From positions 29,043 to 93,042 of the forward strand of contig JBIKTM010000004.1 of assembly GCA_044348085.1 (NCBI GenBank): DNA of 64,000 bases, given 5' to 3'. The DNA comes from Verrucolacustris sp044348085 (GTDB lineage: Bacteria > Verrucomicrobiota > Verrucomicrobiia > Methylacidiphilales > Verrucolacustridaceae). Of the stretch, positions 1 through 7,710 are shown piece by piece; within the stretch, counting starts at the first letter, position 1; each line of letters starts with the position of its first letter. A program made the translations under genes and the position numbers. Below the pieces are notes generated by a model. That model was not told where the DNA came from. It did not search any database and saw only the letters and a program-made list of their open reading frames with translations.

Positions 1-411
1 GGGGACATCGCTTCCTAATTCACCCCCTAATCGCGAGAGCTCCTCATCTGTGCACGAAATCGACCAAAGATTTCGAAGAAGCAAGAGTGTGGAGGCCGCG
101 TCACTGCTTCCGCCCCCAAGTCCTGCCCCTTGGGGAATTGCCTTTTTAAGGTGCAAACGAACCCCGAGACCCTTTGCCGCATACTTTTGAAGCGATTGAG
201 CCGCCCGAAGCACAAGGTTGTCACTCCCATGAGAGAGTTTGGAGTCGCCCTCGACAACGAGTGTGCATTGGCCGTCACTTGTGAGCTCGGCGTCTAAAGT
301 GTCGAAGAGATCAACCTTGATAAAAAATGTATCAATAGGGTGAAAGCCATCAGGTCTACGTCGACCCAATCGAAGGTCTAGGTTGATTTTGGCATAAGCA
401 CGAGTTGTCAT
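1..411 (-). CDS. ispE: 4-diphosphocytidyl-2-C-methyl-D-erythritol kinase, 3' part beyond the window
   Basis: The minus strand is open from an ATG at 411 to the window edge (137 codons, no stop). It starts MTTRAYAKINLDLRL, the GHMP-kinase N-terminus of IspE, and carries the glycine-rich ATP loop GAGLGGGSSDAA at about residues 93-104 and the following LGSDVP motif at the edge. IspE phosphorylates CDP-methylerythritol in the non-mevalonate isoprenoid pathway in the cytoplasm. Full-length IspE is about 280-300 residues, so roughly half is present. It is divergent from pyrF with only 20 bases between the start codons, so promoters must reach into the neighbouring coding sequence. The assignment is firm from the motifs; the C-terminal half cannot be judged. 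Confidence 0.9.
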   Translation of the reverse strand, partial: MTTRAYAKINLDLRLGRRRPDGFHPIDTFFIKVDLFDTLDAELTSDGQCTLVVEGDSKLSHGSDNLVLRAAQSLQKYAAKGLGVRLHLKKAIPQGAGLGGGSSDAASTLLLLRNLWSISCTDEELSRLGGELGSDVP

Positions 412-431
412 GAAGGAAGATTCCCGATTAG

Positions 432-1124
432 ATGGTTAGGGTGAAATCAGACCAAATCATTCTCGCTCTTGATGTGGATTCCCCTGCCGAGGCGTTGGGT
501 TGGGCCAAACGATTTCGAGGTAAAGTCGGAACATTTAAGGTTGGCTTACAGCTTTTTCTTAGGGCAGGGGAAGAGGTTCTTGCAGGACTGCATCGATTGG
601 AGGTTCCAATATTTTTGGATCTGAAATTCCATGATATACCAAAAACTGTTGGGCAGGCTGTTCGGGCCGTGGCTCGCTGGAAGCCCCTTTTTCTAACGAT
701 CCACGCCTCGGGTGGAAAGGATATGATGGAAGCGGCTGTGTCCTTTGCCCCGAAGGAGACCCGAGTTCTTGGAGTTACCCTTTTAACCAGTTTAAGCGAG
801 CAAGCCGTTCTTGCTTCTGGATGGGGAAAGGGTGTCGAAGCGACGGTAGAGCAACTGTCTGAGTTGGCGAAGCAGTCGGGCTTGTATGGGGTTGTCTGCA
901 GCCCCCATGAGGCCAAAAAAACCAGATCCTCTTGGGGGCCGAATGCGGAAATTGTGACGCCTGGAGTCCGGTTGCCAGGTGCACAAGCTGATGACCAAGT
1001 GCGTGCAAAGTCACCTTCCGAGGCGATCGCAGACGGAGCAAGCCGAGTTGTGATCGGGCGTCCGATTTTGAACAGCACTGATCCCGAAGCCGTCTTGGAA
1101 TCGATCCTTTCCGACGCTGTTTGA
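432..1124 (+). CDS. pyrF: Orotidine 5'-phosphate decarboxylase
   Basis: This gene decarboxylates OMP to UMP, the last step of de novo pyrimidine synthesis, in the cytoplasm. At 230 residues it has normal bacterial PyrF length. The first beta strand reads ILALDVD (residues 10-16), and the catalytic Asp-Lys-Asp cluster is in DLKFHDIP (D63, K65, D68), with the phosphate-binding GVRLPG and VVIGRPI segments near the C-terminus. A purine-rich AAGGAAGA at 413-420 precedes the ATG at 432; a GTG at 441 is an alternative start. It is not part of the following LPS operon, which runs towards it on the other strand. Its product UMP leads to UTP, the substrate of the nearby pyrG. Confidence 0.94.
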   Translation: MVRVKSDQIILALDVDSPAEALGWAKRFRGKVGTFKVGLQLFLRAGEEVLAGLHRLEVPIFLDLKFHDIPKTVGQAVRAVARWKPLFLTIHASGGKDMMEAAVSFAPKETRVLGVTLLTSLSEQAVLASGWGKGVEATVEQLSELAKQSGLYGVVCSPHEAKKTRSSWGPNAEIVTPGVRLPGAQADDQVRAKSPSEAIADGASRVVIGRPILNSTDPEAVLESILSDAV

Positions 1125-1149
1125 ATCGTTTTATCTGACGGGAATGGCC

Positions 1150-1911
1150 TCACATTGAAAATCGGGGGCCAAGATAAAGCCCTCGGGCAACTGGGTCGTT
1201 GATCAGAAACTCTGCATTTCCCTCACTTTCGACTTTTCCTTCGCAAATAAGGTAAGCCCTGCTCACGATTGATAAGGTCTCCCGAACATTATGGTCGGTG
1301 ATCAGGACGGCAATGCCCTTGCGACGCATAGTCAGAATAATCTGCTGAATGTCATAGACTGCCAATGGATCTACACCACTGAAGGGCTCGTCCAATAGAA
1401 GTACACTTGGGCGTGTGACAAGACAGCGAGCGATCGCTAGTCGGCGTTTTTCACCACCCGAAAGTTGAATCGCATGGCTTTTAATCAGCGCGTCCAAACC
1501 CAGTTCAACCAAAAGCTCGTGGCAACGCTCTTTGCGTTCCTGATCGGTGATGGGAAGTGTTTCCAGAATTGCCATGAGGTTTTCTTCCACAGTTAGGCGT
1601 CGAAAAATTGACTCCTCTTGCGGAAGATATCCAATTCCTCTGCGGGCTCTGCGGTACATTGGCATTCCCGTCACATCCTCGCCAGAAAACTGAATCGACC
1701 CAGCCGTAGGCCGGACAAGGCCAACCAACATATAGAAGCTGGTGGTTTTTCCTGCACCGTTGGGACCAAGAAGTCCCACAACTTCACCAGCACGAATATT
1801 TAGGTTTACCCCGTTGACGACGTTCCTTTCGCCATATCTTTTGACTAAACCTTCACAGGAAAGGATCGGTTCCCCTTGTGCAGGAGGTGCTGGCTGAGAA
1901 GGGGTGCTCAG
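1150..1911 (-). CDS. lptB: LPS export ABC transporter ATP-binding protein, apparent CTG start
   Basis: LptB is the cytoplasmic ATPase that powers LPS extraction by LptBFGC. Walker A GPNGAGKT is at about residues 49-56, signature LSGGE at about 150-154, and Walker B VLLLDEP is followed by SGVDPL; FYMLVGL after Walker A is typical of LptB. A GTG at 1779 would remove the first beta strands (ILSCEGLVKRYGERN) that every ABC ATPase needs. In the open frame between 1779 and the upstream stop I see no ATG, GTG or TTG. The best start is CTG at 1909-1911, which overlaps the lptA stop as CTGA and gives 253 residues against about 241 in E. coli. The function is secure; the start is an inference. It is the last gene of the operon. 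Confidence 0.9.
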   Translation of the reverse strand: MSTPSQPAPPAQGEPILSCEGLVKRYGERNVVNGVNLNIRAGEVVGLLGPNGAGKTTSFYMLVGLVRPTAGSIQFSGEDVTGMPMYRRARRGIGYLPQEESIFRRLTVEENLMAILETLPITDQERKERCHELLVELGLDALIKSHAIQLSGGEKRRLAIARCLVTRPSVLLLDEPFSGVDPLAVYDIQQIILTMRRKGIAVLITDHNVRETLSIVSRAYLICEGKVESEGNAEFLINDPVARGLYLGPRFSM

Positions 1912-2405
1912 GGTGTCTTCTGAAGCATGACCCGGCTTGCTCCCTCCGTAGTCATTTTGTCATCTTCCGGGAAGAGAATGATCTTATCTGCAAACACAGT
2001 TTTGTCTTTCGATATGACTTTTGGCTGACGAGCCACCTTAAGGAGGGTCAACTTTTTATCTGTAATATCGTACAGCGCTTTTTCGCTTGAGGTCTCGGAG
2101 GAGCCATCCTTGCGCTTGATAACGACATCCTCCCGTGCCTCAAGAGACTCAACCGCGTCATTATCAGCAAAGAAGACAGTCATTTCTTTTGCCGTCATTG
2201 TAAAGCGTGGTTCTTCTACTTTTACATTTCCGCGAAAGATTCCCTGCTTTTTGCCCAGTTTTTTACCCAGATTGAGGTCAAGTGAATCGCTCTCAATGAC
2301 TGTAGATCCAGTTGGAGACGAAGGTGCCGACGGGGCAGGAGTGGGGGTGTCTTGGGCCTGAAGTGTAAGGACAAATAATAGGATTGAGGTAAATAAAGTC
2401 TTCAT
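1908..2405 (-). CDS. lptA: LptA/OstA-like periplasmic LPS transport protein
   Basis: The 165-residue protein begins with a signal peptide (MKTLFTSILLFVLTLQAQ) followed by a Pro/Ser/Ala linker. The body from about residue 35 shows OstA repeats: S-D-S-L-D-L, GIFRGNVKVEEPRF, T-A-K-E-M-T-V-F-F and the late repeat around KLTLLKVARQPKV. This family forms the beta-jellyroll bridge that carries LPS across the periplasm. It overlaps the upstream lptC-like gene by 4 bases (2402-2405) and the downstream lptB by CTGA. The position between lptC and lptB matches lptCAB in other bacteria. The sequence is divergent, so the symbol rests on domain pattern plus context. Confidence 0.8.
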   Translation of the reverse strand: MKTLFTSILLFVLTLQAQDTPTPAPSAPSSPTGSTVIESDSLDLNLGKKLGKKQGIFRGNVKVEEPRFTMTAKEMTVFFADNDAVESLEAREDVVIKRKDGSSETSSEKALYDITDKKLTLLKVARQPKVISKDKTVFADKIILFPEDDKMTTEGASRVMLQKTP

Positions 2406-2830
2406 GGGTTTGAGTTGGAGAGTACGACCCTCACGCGATTGTATAGGGTTCCGCTTGAGTCAGCCACATTCCAATCAATCCCGTTGGAGGAGATCATAAG
2501 CGTTGGGCGTTTGACAAGAATACCGCTGTCAGTAGTCAGGCGATTTTCTTTTCTCCAAAAGTCACTTCGTGTGGCGGTAATCGTAGTCTCAACTTTTCCC
2601 TCTGAGTTAAAGAGTTCGACGTTTAGATCTTCGATTTTGAGCTGATTTGGACTTACAACCGTAGCTCGTTTTCCGTTTACCATAGCTGTTTTTTTTCCAT
2701 TTGCGTCAGCTTGCGGAAGGGCAAAGTTCTGAATCACAGATCCGATAGGAAACTCGGGGCCATTACCAGCTACGGCTGGATAAGCTGCGAATACGCAAAG
2801 AAACGCTAGTATGGCTTTAGGATACGGCAT
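2402..2830 (-). CDS. lptC: LptC-like periplasmic protein
   Basis: The open frame extends upstream, but the ATG at 2830 is preferred because it opens a clean signal peptide (MPYPKAILAFLCVFAAYPAVAG) and overlaps the end of kdsA by only 14 bases. The mature part (about 115 residues) has the short beta-repeat style of LptC: PNQLKIEDLNVELFNSEGK, then TTITATRSDFWRKENRLTTD, and closing strands GTLYNRVRVVLSN. LptC normally has an uncleaved N-terminal helix; here a cleavable signal peptide looks possible. The call relies on operon position (kdsA-lptC-lptA-lptB, as in Chlamydia) and fold-level resemblance. It could instead be a second LptA-like protein. Confidence 0.65.
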   Translation of the reverse strand: MPYPKAILAFLCVFAAYPAVAGNGPEFPIGSVIQNFALPQADANGKKTAMVNGKRATVVSPNQLKIEDLNVELFNSEGKVETTITATRSDFWRKENRLTTDSGILVKRPTLMISSNGIDWNVADSSGTLYNRVRVVLSNSNP

Positions 2831-3599
2831 AAAGGATCCGATTGATTTGTTGAAAAAGGGGGCGTGCTTGCGACAGAGGAAGCATGCTTTCTTTATCCGA
2901 AAGTGCCTTTTTTGGATTTGGATGAACCTCAATAAAGAGTCCGTCGATCCCCACTGCTGCTGCAGCTCGAGCAAGAGGAGGGATAAACTGTGCTTCGCCT
3001 TTCGTCACTTGTCCGCCTGAGGGCTTCTGGACCGAGTGGGTGGCATCAAAAATAACCTTGTGACCCTGTTTCCGCATAGTTACTAATCCCCGCATATCTA
3101 CAACCAGATCTCCGTGGCCAAAGGTGGTGCCTCGTTCGGTGATCCAAGCTTTTCGACAACCCCCACGACGAAGTTTTTCCATTACAGCTGAAACAGCCTG
3201 TGGTGCAAGAAATTGCCCCTTTTTGACACTCACAGCTTTTCCTGTCTTTGCTGCAGTGAGAAGCAGATCCGTTTGGCGACAAAGGAATGCGGGGATTTGC
3301 AGAATATCTACAACTTTACCTGCCGCCCTTGCCTCATCTGAGGTGTGTACATCCGTGAGAACGGGAACCTTGAGAATTCTTTTCAAGGCAGCTAGTTCCT
3401 TTAAACCTTTTGCATATCCTGGACCTCGAGGCGAGGAGAGGGATGTCCGATTTGCTTTGTCGTAGCTGGCTTTAAAGACGTAATCCCAGCCCAAAGAGTG
3501 AGCCAAATCACGCAAGGTTTTCCCAATCAAGAGTGATGTTTTGCGTGACTCCAGCACACAGGGTCCGCCGATAAGGAGAAACTTATTTCTTTTTAGCAT
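2817..3599 (-). CDS. kdsA: 3-deoxy-8-phosphooctulonate synthase, predicted metal-dependent class
   Basis: KdsA condenses phosphoenolpyruvate with arabinose 5-phosphate to Kdo-8-phosphate. ATG at 3599 (MLKRNKFLLIGGPCVLES) gives 260 residues and overlaps the pyrG stop by 17 bases; E. coli KdsA is 284. The motif GGPCVLES places a Cys at residue 14, where E. coli has Asn. FDATHSVQKPSGG, GLFIEVHP and SDKES supply the His, Glu and Asp that complete the metal site in the Aquifex-type enzyme. I therefore infer the metal-dependent class. It sits between pyrG and the lpt genes, so Kdo synthesis and export are co-transcribed. Confidence 0.93.
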   Translation of the reverse strand: MLKRNKFLLIGGPCVLESRKTSLLIGKTLRDLAHSLGWDYVFKASYDKANRTSLSSPRGPGYAKGLKELAALKRILKVPVLTDVHTSDEARAAGKVVDILQIPAFLCRQTDLLLTAAKTGKAVSVKKGQFLAPQAVSAVMEKLRRGGCRKAWITERGTTFGHGDLVVDMRGLVTMRKQGHKVIFDATHSVQKPSGGQVTKGEAQFIPPLARAAAAVGIDGLFIEVHPNPKKALSDKESMLPLSQARPLFQQINRILYAVS

Positions 3600-5190
3600 G
3601 TTGTTGGGCCGCTTGGGTAAAGCCGCGGAAGAGGGGATGGGGTACATCTGGTTTGGAGCGAAACTCTGGATGGAACTGACATGCCACAAACCAAGGATGG
3701 TCTGGGATCTCGATGATCTCAACCAAAACTCCCTTTGGATGGACGCCACTGATTTTTAAACCAGCCTTTTCTAGGCTTGGTCGATATGCATTGTTGAATT
3801 CAAAACGGTGACGATGTCTTTCCTGAATCTCGGGCACTGCATAAGCCTTTTGGGCGGTTGATCCAAGGGACAATTGGCAGAGATAACTTCCCAGCCTCAT
3901 CGTTCCCCCTTTGGCCCCATTTGCATCTTGGCCGGGAAGAAGTGAAATGACCGCCTCCTTCTCGTTCGGCTGAAATTCGGAACTGTGGGCCTTTTTTAGG
4001 CCGGCAACGTTTCGGGCAAATTCGATCACGGCTACCTGCATTCCAAGACAGAGGCCAAGATAGGGGATTTTCTTTTCCCGAGCATACTTGGCGGAGGCGA
4101 TTTTTCCCTCAATCCCGCGCTCCCCAAATCCTCCAGGTACAAGAATCCCATCGACTCCTGCCAGGAATGCATCCGCTCCCTGTTTCTCAATTTCCTCAGC
4201 GTCTACTTTCACTAGATCCACCCCCACGTCTTCACCAGATGCAGCATGAAAAAGGGCTTCGGTTACGCTTTTGTAGGCATCTGGCACGCCGAGATATTTC
4301 CCGACCATTGCGATTCGGGCTCGGTGTTTGGGGGAGATCATCCGTCCTACCATTTTTTCCCACTCCCGAAGCTCCGCAGGGGGTGCTTTTATTCCTAAAT
4401 GATTAAGAACAAGTTCATCGAGCCGCTCACGGTGAAGCATCAAAGGTACTTCGTAGATCGTGTGCTTGACGTCCTGCTCTTCGATCACCGCTTCGACAGA
4501 GACATTGCAGAAGTTGGAGATCTTTTGGCGGGTTTCATGGTCAACAGGATGTTCGCTACGGCAAACCAGGATTTGGGGCTGAATTCCTATTTCCCGTAGT
4601 TTCGCTACGCTTTGTTGTGTAGGTTTGGACTTTAACTCTCCCGCCGCTTTGATGAAGGGGACGAGCGTGACGTGAATAAAGAGACAGTGCCCAGGACCTG
4701 TTTCCAGTGAAAATTGTCGCAAGGCTTCAAGGAAGGGGAGTCCCTCGATATCACCAGTGGTTCCGCCTATCTCGGTAATCAGGATGTCGCAATTCTCATG
4801 CTGCCCCATGTGGCGCAAGCGGTTCTTAATTTCGTCAGTTACGTGGGGAATGACCTGGACGGTTTTTCCTAGATAGTCGCCCCTTCGTTCTTTCCGAAGG
4901 ACCTCCTCATAAACTTGTCCTGCCGTAAGGTTGTGACGACGGGTTAAGTGACAAGATGTGAACCTCTCGTAGTGTCCTAGGTCTAGATCGGTCTCTGCGC
5001 CATCTTCGAGCACATAAACCTCCCCGTGTTGGTAAGGGCTCATCGTGCCTGGGTCGACATTCAAGTAAGGATCAAACTTCATGAGACCAACCTTCAGACC
5101 GCGTCGCTCGAGAATCGTTCCTAAGGCAGCCGCTGTGAGTCCCTTGCCTAAGGAGCTGATCACGCCACCAGTGATAAATATGTATTTCAT
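3583..5190 (-). CDS. pyrG: CTP synthase
   Basis: The 535-residue enzyme aminates UTP to CTP using glutamine. The synthetase domain opens with KYIFITGGVISSLGKGLTAA and the Mg/ATP site FDPYLNVDPGTMSPYQHGEV. The C-terminal glutaminase domain (from about residue 290) has GGFGERG, the nucleophile Cys in GLCLGMQ and the His-Glu pair in QFHPEF. The start overlaps kdsB by ATGA (5187-5190). Being between kdsB and kdsA makes sense, because KdsB consumes CTP to activate Kdo; the same pairing is known in Chlamydia and several proteobacteria. Confidence 0.97.
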   Translation of the reverse strand: MKYIFITGGVISSLGKGLTAAALGTILERRGLKVGLMKFDPYLNVDPGTMSPYQHGEVYVLEDGAETDLDLGHYERFTSCHLTRRHNLTAGQVYEEVLRKERRGDYLGKTVQVIPHVTDEIKNRLRHMGQHENCDILITEIGGTTGDIEGLPFLEALRQFSLETGPGHCLFIHVTLVPFIKAAGELKSKPTQQSVAKLREIGIQPQILVCRSEHPVDHETRQKISNFCNVSVEAVIEEQDVKHTIYEVPLMLHRERLDELVLNHLGIKAPPAELREWEKMVGRMISPKHRARIAMVGKYLGVPDAYKSVTEALFHAASGEDVGVDLVKVDAEEIEKQGADAFLAGVDGILVPGGFGERGIEGKIASAKYAREKKIPYLGLCLGMQVAVIEFARNVAGLKKAHSSEFQPNEKEAVISLLPGQDANGAKGGTMRLGSYLCQLSLGSTAQKAYAVPEIQERHRHRFEFNNAYRPSLEKAGLKISGVHPKGVLVEIIEIPDHPWFVACQFHPEFRSKPDVPHPLFRGFTQAAQQHAKKK

Positions 5191-5924
5191 TTGGAGATAG
5201 TTGTGGCGCGGTCTGCCAGGGCTCGTTCCGCGCGTGGCACGTCCCCCGGCGTGTCCACACCAATGGAGTTGAAGTTAAGCTTCAGGACTTGAATCGCAAT
5301 CCCGTTCTCTAAGGCTCGCAACTGCTCGAGCCGCTCTCTTTTTTCGCCCTCCGAGGGCGGGAGTTTTACTAGGCGCTGAAGAGTCTCGGGAGAGTACGCA
5401 TAAAGACCGACGTGCTGATGGCTCCACTGGTTTTTCTCTTTCTCGTCAACAGTGCGGCAAAATCCCAAGGCCTTGCCATTTGAATCGATGGACACTTTCA
5501 CGATATCAGGCTGATGCAGTTCCTCCTGATTGCGCAAGGGGGTAGCGATCGTGGCCATTCCATATTCAGGTCGAAGACCCTTAACGATCTCGTCTAAAAT
5601 GAGTCCTCGGATTAGGGGTTCGTCGCCTTGAAGATTGATAAACCAGTCCGCTTTCTCTTTTAAAGCAACCTCCGCAACCCGATCTGTTCCTGAAATATGG
5701 TCCATACGGGTCATTACAACATCCGCTCCAAAATCTTGTGCTGTTTTGCAAATGGACTCGTCATCAGTCGCTACAATCACGTTGGTAATTAAGGTGGACT
5801 CTTTGGCTCCTTCCCAAACCCACTGAATGAGGGGTTTGCCTAAAATGGGTGCGAGAGGCTTGTTCGGAAAGCGTGTGGACGCTTTGCGGGCTGGTATCAC
5901 TGCGACAACTCGTGGCGTTTTCAT
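5187..5924 (-). CDS. kdsB: 3-deoxy-manno-octulosonate cytidylyltransferase
   Basis: KdsB couples Kdo to CMP, giving CMP-Kdo for lipid A-core synthesis. The 245-residue protein has the nucleotidyltransferase N-terminus VIPARKASTRFPNKPLAPI, the metal-binding INLQGDEPLI at about residue 100 and the family motif QHVGLYAYSPETLQ at about residue 165. It overlaps gmhB by 4 bases (5921-5924) and pyrG by 4 bases. Length and motifs are normal. Confidence 0.96.
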   Translation of the reverse strand: MKTPRVVAVIPARKASTRFPNKPLAPILGKPLIQWVWEGAKESTLITNVIVATDDESICKTAQDFGADVVMTRMDHISGTDRVAEVALKEKADWFINLQGDEPLIRGLILDEIVKGLRPEYGMATIATPLRNQEELHQPDIVKVSIDSNGKALGFCRTVDEKEKNQWSHQHVGLYAYSPETLQRLVKLPPSEGEKRERLEQLRALENGIAIQVLKLNFNSIGVDTPGDVPRAERALADRATTISK

Positions 5925-6472
5925 TTTTGTTTTGAGGCTTGTTCAAGAATCCAATCTTTGGCTTTGGGCCAATCTGAAGCCACAAAGCTGGCAAGTAGGC
6001 TTGCCTCATGCATTTCATTCTTGGGTACGTGAAGACTGAGCAAGACAGTTTTGCAGCCTGCTGAGTTTCCCGCCTGAATATCACATAAACGGTTTCCGAT
6101 CATAAAAGATCTCTTTAAGTCGATCTGTAGATCTGAAGCGGCTTGTTGGATCATCTTCGGTGAGGGTTTGCGCCGATCGTCGTAAGGATCGCCTGGGACT
6201 GCAAAACAGTGTTCGTATTTAGCAAATATGTTTTTCCCGCCTAGAAGTTCTTCCATCCTGCTGTCGACCGAGCGGACCTGTTCTTTTGTAATTAGACCAC
6301 GACCCACACCTGATTGATTTGAGATGACAATCAGCAGGAAGTTTGCGCCTCGAAGGTCCGTAATTGCGGTGGAAGCCCCAGGCATCAGCTTAACAAGCTT
6401 TGGGTCGCCTAAGTAGGGGACGTTTTCGATTAACGTATCGTCGCGATCAAGAAATACGGCGTATTTACCCAT
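5921..6472 (-). CDS. gmhB: D-glycero-beta-D-manno-heptose 1,7-bisphosphate 7-phosphatase-like HAD protein
   Basis: This HAD phosphatase follows the heptose kinase gene and has the GmhB start KYAVFLDRDDTLIENVPYL with nucleophile Asp and the DxD, the second motif VISNQSGVGRG, the KPSPKM segment and motif MIGNRLCDI. Starting at ATG 6472 (MGKYAVF) overlaps hldE by 8 bases and gives 183 residues; ATG 6487 is an alternative. Most GmhB proteins carry a zinc loop with a CxC before RKP. Here that part reads DDRRKPSP, so the CxC is missing although an upstream CFAVPGD is present. Function is inferred from motif order and position between hldE and kdsB. Confidence 0.85.
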   Translation of the reverse strand: MGKYAVFLDRDDTLIENVPYLGDPKLVKLMPGASTAITDLRGANFLLIVISNQSGVGRGLITKEQVRSVDSRMEELLGGKNIFAKYEHCFAVPGDPYDDRRKPSPKMIQQAASDLQIDLKRSFMIGNRLCDIQAGNSAGCKTVLLSLHVPKNEMHEASLLASFVASDWPKAKDWILEQASKQK

Positions 6473-7466
6473 GATGTCGTGCGGCATCGATGAGTTCTGC
6501 TGCTGTGACGGTGGCTGTGCCAAGCTTTCCGACAACAATACCAGCTCCCAAGTTGGCTAGTTCAGCCGTGATATGACCTGGCAATCCAGTCGCGAGTCCA
6601 GCAGCAAGAAGGGAAATCACGGTATCGCCAGCGCCTGACACGTCATAGACCTCCCGAGCACGGCTTGGAATGCGCAGTGGGGCGTGGTGATGGCGGAACA
6701 GGATCATCCCATGTTCACCCAAAGTGAGAAGTAAGTATCGGCAGGACCATCGGAGCAGGAGCTCTTCTCCTGCAGCGATCCAATCCTGAGGACGTCCCGA
6801 ATCGGGTTGACCCAGTGCTCCAAAAGCTTCAACACGGTTTGGTTTGACAAGGGTTGCCCCATTCCAATCTAAAGGATTGTGGATATTGGGATCCACAGCG
6901 GTCGGAATTCCCTTTTTTTGTGCTGCGAGAAGCAGGGTATTCACAAAAGTCTGATCAAACAGTCCCTTTCCATAATCCTCTAAAACTACAGCATGACAGC
7001 GAGGGAGAACGTGGAGTGCTTTTCGTAAAACAGCATCTCGCTCCTTTTCGGTTAAGTGAGTGGGTTCCTCTCGGTCCACTCTCACAACCTGCTGTTGGCG
7101 TGCAAGAATCCGCGTTTTTAAAATGGTAGGAAACTTATTGGATCGGCAGACCCCAGAGGTTCCAATTTTGCCATGTCGCAATAGACCCAAAAGTCGCTGA
7201 CCCGCGGCATCTTGACCGATTCCGCCACTTAACTCGGCATGAATTCCAAGAGCGGCAAGATTGCGTGCAACGTTTGCGGCACCGCCTGGGTATGCCTGTT
7301 CACGCTCCACGTGAACTACAGGTACGGGGGCTTCGGGGGAAATGCGTGAAACCCGTCCATAAATAAACTCGTCTAACATTAAATCCCCGACAACAAGGAC
7401 ACGAACACGCCGAAAGCGAGTAAGGGCGGATTTCAACTTTGCGGGGGAGAGGTTAACCTCGGGCAT
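6465..7466 (-). CDS. hldE: D-glycero-beta-D-manno-heptose 7-phosphate kinase (HldE kinase domain only)
   Basis: PfkB-family sugar kinase of 333 residues. N-terminal VLVVGDLMLDEFIYGRV and SPEAPVPVV are typical of RfaE1/HldE; the YPGGAANVARNLAALG sugar-binding motif follows, and YDVSGAGDTVI near residue 280 contains the anion hole and catalytic Asp. The cytidylyltransferase half of E. coli HldE is absent, so a separate RfaE2 must exist elsewhere. It is the first gene of the heptose/Kdo operon, overlapping gmhB by 8 bases. The 244-base gap upstream, shared with the divergent PHP gene, should hold the operon promoter. Confidence 0.92.
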   Translation of the reverse strand: MPEVNLSPAKLKSALTRFRRVRVLVVGDLMLDEFIYGRVSRISPEAPVPVVHVEREQAYPGGAANVARNLAALGIHAELSGGIGQDAAGQRLLGLLRHGKIGTSGVCRSNKFPTILKTRILARQQQVVRVDREEPTHLTEKERDAVLRKALHVLPRCHAVVLEDYGKGLFDQTFVNTLLLAAQKKGIPTAVDPNIHNPLDWNGATLVKPNRVEAFGALGQPDSGRPQDWIAAGEELLLRWSCRYLLLTLGEHGMILFRHHHAPLRIPSRAREVYDVSGAGDTVISLLAAGLATGLPGHITAELANLGAGIVVGKLGTATVTAAELIDAARHHG

Positions 7467-7619
7467 ATTTAGACAATGCCAAAAGCCTCCCTAAATCGCA
7501 ACGCACACTTCTGTAGATCTAGCGCTTCATCACCATGAAATAGAGTCGTAAAGTATTATGCTACAACTAATTACATATTCGCATATGCATATCGCAAGAC
7601 ATTGAAAATCAGCTATTTA

Positions 7620-7625
7620 TATAAT
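7620..7625 (+). promoter_or_regulatory. Candidate -10 box for the PHP phosphatase gene
   Basis: TATAAT lies in an AT-rich stretch (7560-7630) about 86 bases upstream of the ATG at 7711. No convincing -35 at 16-18 bases was found; TTGAAA at 7602-7607 is only 12 bases away. A sigma-70-like promoter is possible but weakly supported. The rest of the gap 7467-7710 holds no gene. Confidence 0.25.
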
Positions 7626-7710
7626 GTAATTCGCTAGTCCCTAGGCATTGAGGGTAGGTGGGTGCAAAATCACGCTTTGGGGATCTTCGAGAAGGAGATA
7701 GTACTACGAG

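Noticed and set aside
428..1153. A 241-codon open frame on the minus strand across pyrF
   Set aside because: It is the antisense shadow of a clear pyrF and shows no family features.
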